Of a stretch of DNA of 6,535 nucleotides, positions 5,631 through 6,535 are shown piece by piece (the stretch's first letter is position 1; each line of letters begins with the position of its first letter). Location of the stretch: assembly GCA_046155815.1 (NCBI GenBank), contig JBJXFY010000174.1, forward strand, positions 1 to 6,535, written 5' to 3'. The notes beneath the pieces are model-generated. The model was not told the origin of the DNA. It saw nothing but the letters and a program-made list of their open reading frames with translations, and made no database searches. The translations under genes and the position numbers were made by a program. This stretch comes from JBJXFY01 sp046155815. Its GTDB lineage: Bacteria; Verrucomicrobiota; Verrucomicrobiia; Limisphaerales; CAIMTB01.

Positions 5631-6535
5631 TCCCGCAGCGCCCTTCCCGTGAGCTGGAGGAACACGTCGTTCAGGCTCGGCCGCTTGAGCGTCACGTTTT
5701 CCACGCGCACGGGCAGCGCGAGGAGTTCCTTCAGGCAGTCCGCCGGGTCGCGGCCCGCCTGCCTGGCCGCCACGACGAGCTGGCGGTCGGACTGCTGGAG
5801 GATGCGGTACGCGTCCGCGAAGCCCGGCCACGTCTCCGGCGCCGCGCCAACGAGGCCGCCCTCGAGCACGAACAGGCGGTCGCCGCCGAGCCGCTCCTGG
5901 AGCTGGGCCAGCGTGCCTTCCGCAAGGATCCGCCCCTGGTCAATGATCCCGATGCGCGCGCACAGCGCCTCCGCCTCCTCGAGGTAATGCGTCGTGTACA
6001 GCACCGCCGTGCCGCGCCCGGCCAGCGCGCGGACGAAGTCGAGGATGTTGTTCCGCGCCTGCGGATCAATGCCGACGGTCGGCTCGTCCAGCAGCACGAG
6101 GCGCGGCTCGTGGAGCAGCGCGCAGCCGAGGTTGATGCGGCGCTTCATGCCGCCGGAGTAGTTCTTCACCGGCTCGTCCGCGCGGTCCGCGAGCGTGAGA
6201 GCGTCAAGCATGGCCGCGGCCCGCGCCTTCGCGTCGGCCGCGGACAGCCCGGCGAGCCGGCCCCAGAAGAGCAGGTTCTCGCGGCCCGTCAGGTCGTCGT
6301 ACAGCGCGACCTCCTGCGGCACCACGCCCATGAGGCGCTTGGCGCGGGCGGGATCGGACCAGAAGCCGCGGCCGTCCACGGTGACGTCGCCGGCGTCGGG
6401 CCGGAGCAGGCCGCAGACCATCGCGAGGGTGGTGGACTTGCCCGCGCCGTTCGGGCCGAGCAGGCCGTAGATCTCGCCCGGCGCGACGTGGAAGGACACG
6501 CCCCGCACGGCCGCCGTGGGGCCGAAGGATTTCGC
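5627..6535 (-). CDS. ABC transporter ATP-binding subunit (ABC-2/DrrA-like exporter), N-terminus outside the window
   Basis: 302 residues are visible and the frame stays open to the right edge (AKSFGPTAAVRGVSFHV), so only the first few residues are missing. The GTG at 6508 is internal, not the start. Counting from the edge, the nucleotide-binding elements are complete: Walker A GPNGAGKST (27-35), Q-loop Q74, signature YSGGMKRR (126-133), Walker B LVLLDEP (146-152), D-loop GIDP and switch histidine H183 (TTHYLEEAE). The C-terminal extension ends PSLNDVFLQLTGRALRE, a pattern typical of ATPases paired with ABC-2 permeases (DrrA, NatA, YbhF-like). It would hydrolyse ATP at the inner face of the cytoplasmic membrane to drive export. 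It is first of the three visible operon genes and its TGA overlaps the start of permease A by four bases. Resistance, polysaccharide, lipid or peptide export are all possible. Confidence 0.95.
   Translation of the reverse strand, partial: AKSFGPTAAVRGVSFHVAPGEIYGLLGPNGAGKSTTLAMVCGLLRPDAGDVTVDGRGFWSDPARAKRLMGVVPQEVALYDDLTGRENLLFWGRLAGLSAADAKARAAAMLDALTLADRADEPVKNYSGGMKRRINLGCALLHEPRLVLLDEPTVGIDPQARNNILDFVRALAGRGTAVLYTTHYLEEAEALCARIGIIDQGRILAEGTLAQLQERLGGDRLFVLEGGLVGAAPETWPGFADAYRILQQSDRQLVVAARQAGRDPADCLKELLALPVRVENVTLKRPSLNDVFLQLTGRALRE

Noticed and set aside
3364..5987. Long plus-strand open frames opposite the ABC operon (3364-5652 and 4878-5987)
   Set aside because: They are composition-driven shadows. 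The minus-strand frames carry clear Walker motifs and membrane helices, and the plus-strand translations are low-complexity and Arg-rich.

Overview
The window is GC-rich bacterial DNA (about 65-75 % G+C in most places), densely packed with genes whose codons strongly prefer G or C in the third position. The C-terminal half of the alanyl-tRNA synthetase resembles what I remember of Verrucomicrobiota synthetases, perhaps the Pedosphaera/Limisphaerales side. That placement is an impression from memory, not a search result.

Layout: the left half is on the plus strand. It holds a 5'-truncated alaS (2-1906), a 272-residue protein with two CxxC pairs and two membrane helices (1915-2733), and a small protein with a Pro/Ala-rich linker (2743-3210). 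The gaps are only 8-9 bases, so the three may be co-transcribed. A short convergent gap (3211-3252) with a G+C-rich hairpin separates them from a minus-strand operon. That operon enters from the right edge and reads ABC ATPase (5627-6535, 5'-truncated), ABC-2 permease A (4371-5630), ABC-2 permease B (3253-4374). Both junctions are 4-base start/stop overlaps (ATGA and GTGA), as expected for translationally coupled subunits of one exporter. I infer that one ATPase serves a pair of different permease subunits. The cargo cannot be read from the sequence.

The most unusual region is the first 470 bases. The reading frame is AlaRS-like at the left edge, then passes through about 129 codons that I cannot match to AlaRS, then returns in frame to canonical AlaRS at the NAAFFLYDTYGFPLDLT segment. 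These 470 bases are about 50 % G+C and use codons (CTA, TTA, ATA) that I did not find in the rest of the gene. It could be a natural in-frame insertion, a recombinant or mosaic alaS, or an assembly chimera. There is no gene-free stretch longer than 300 bases, and I saw no RNA gene, CRISPR array, insertion sequence or attachment site.
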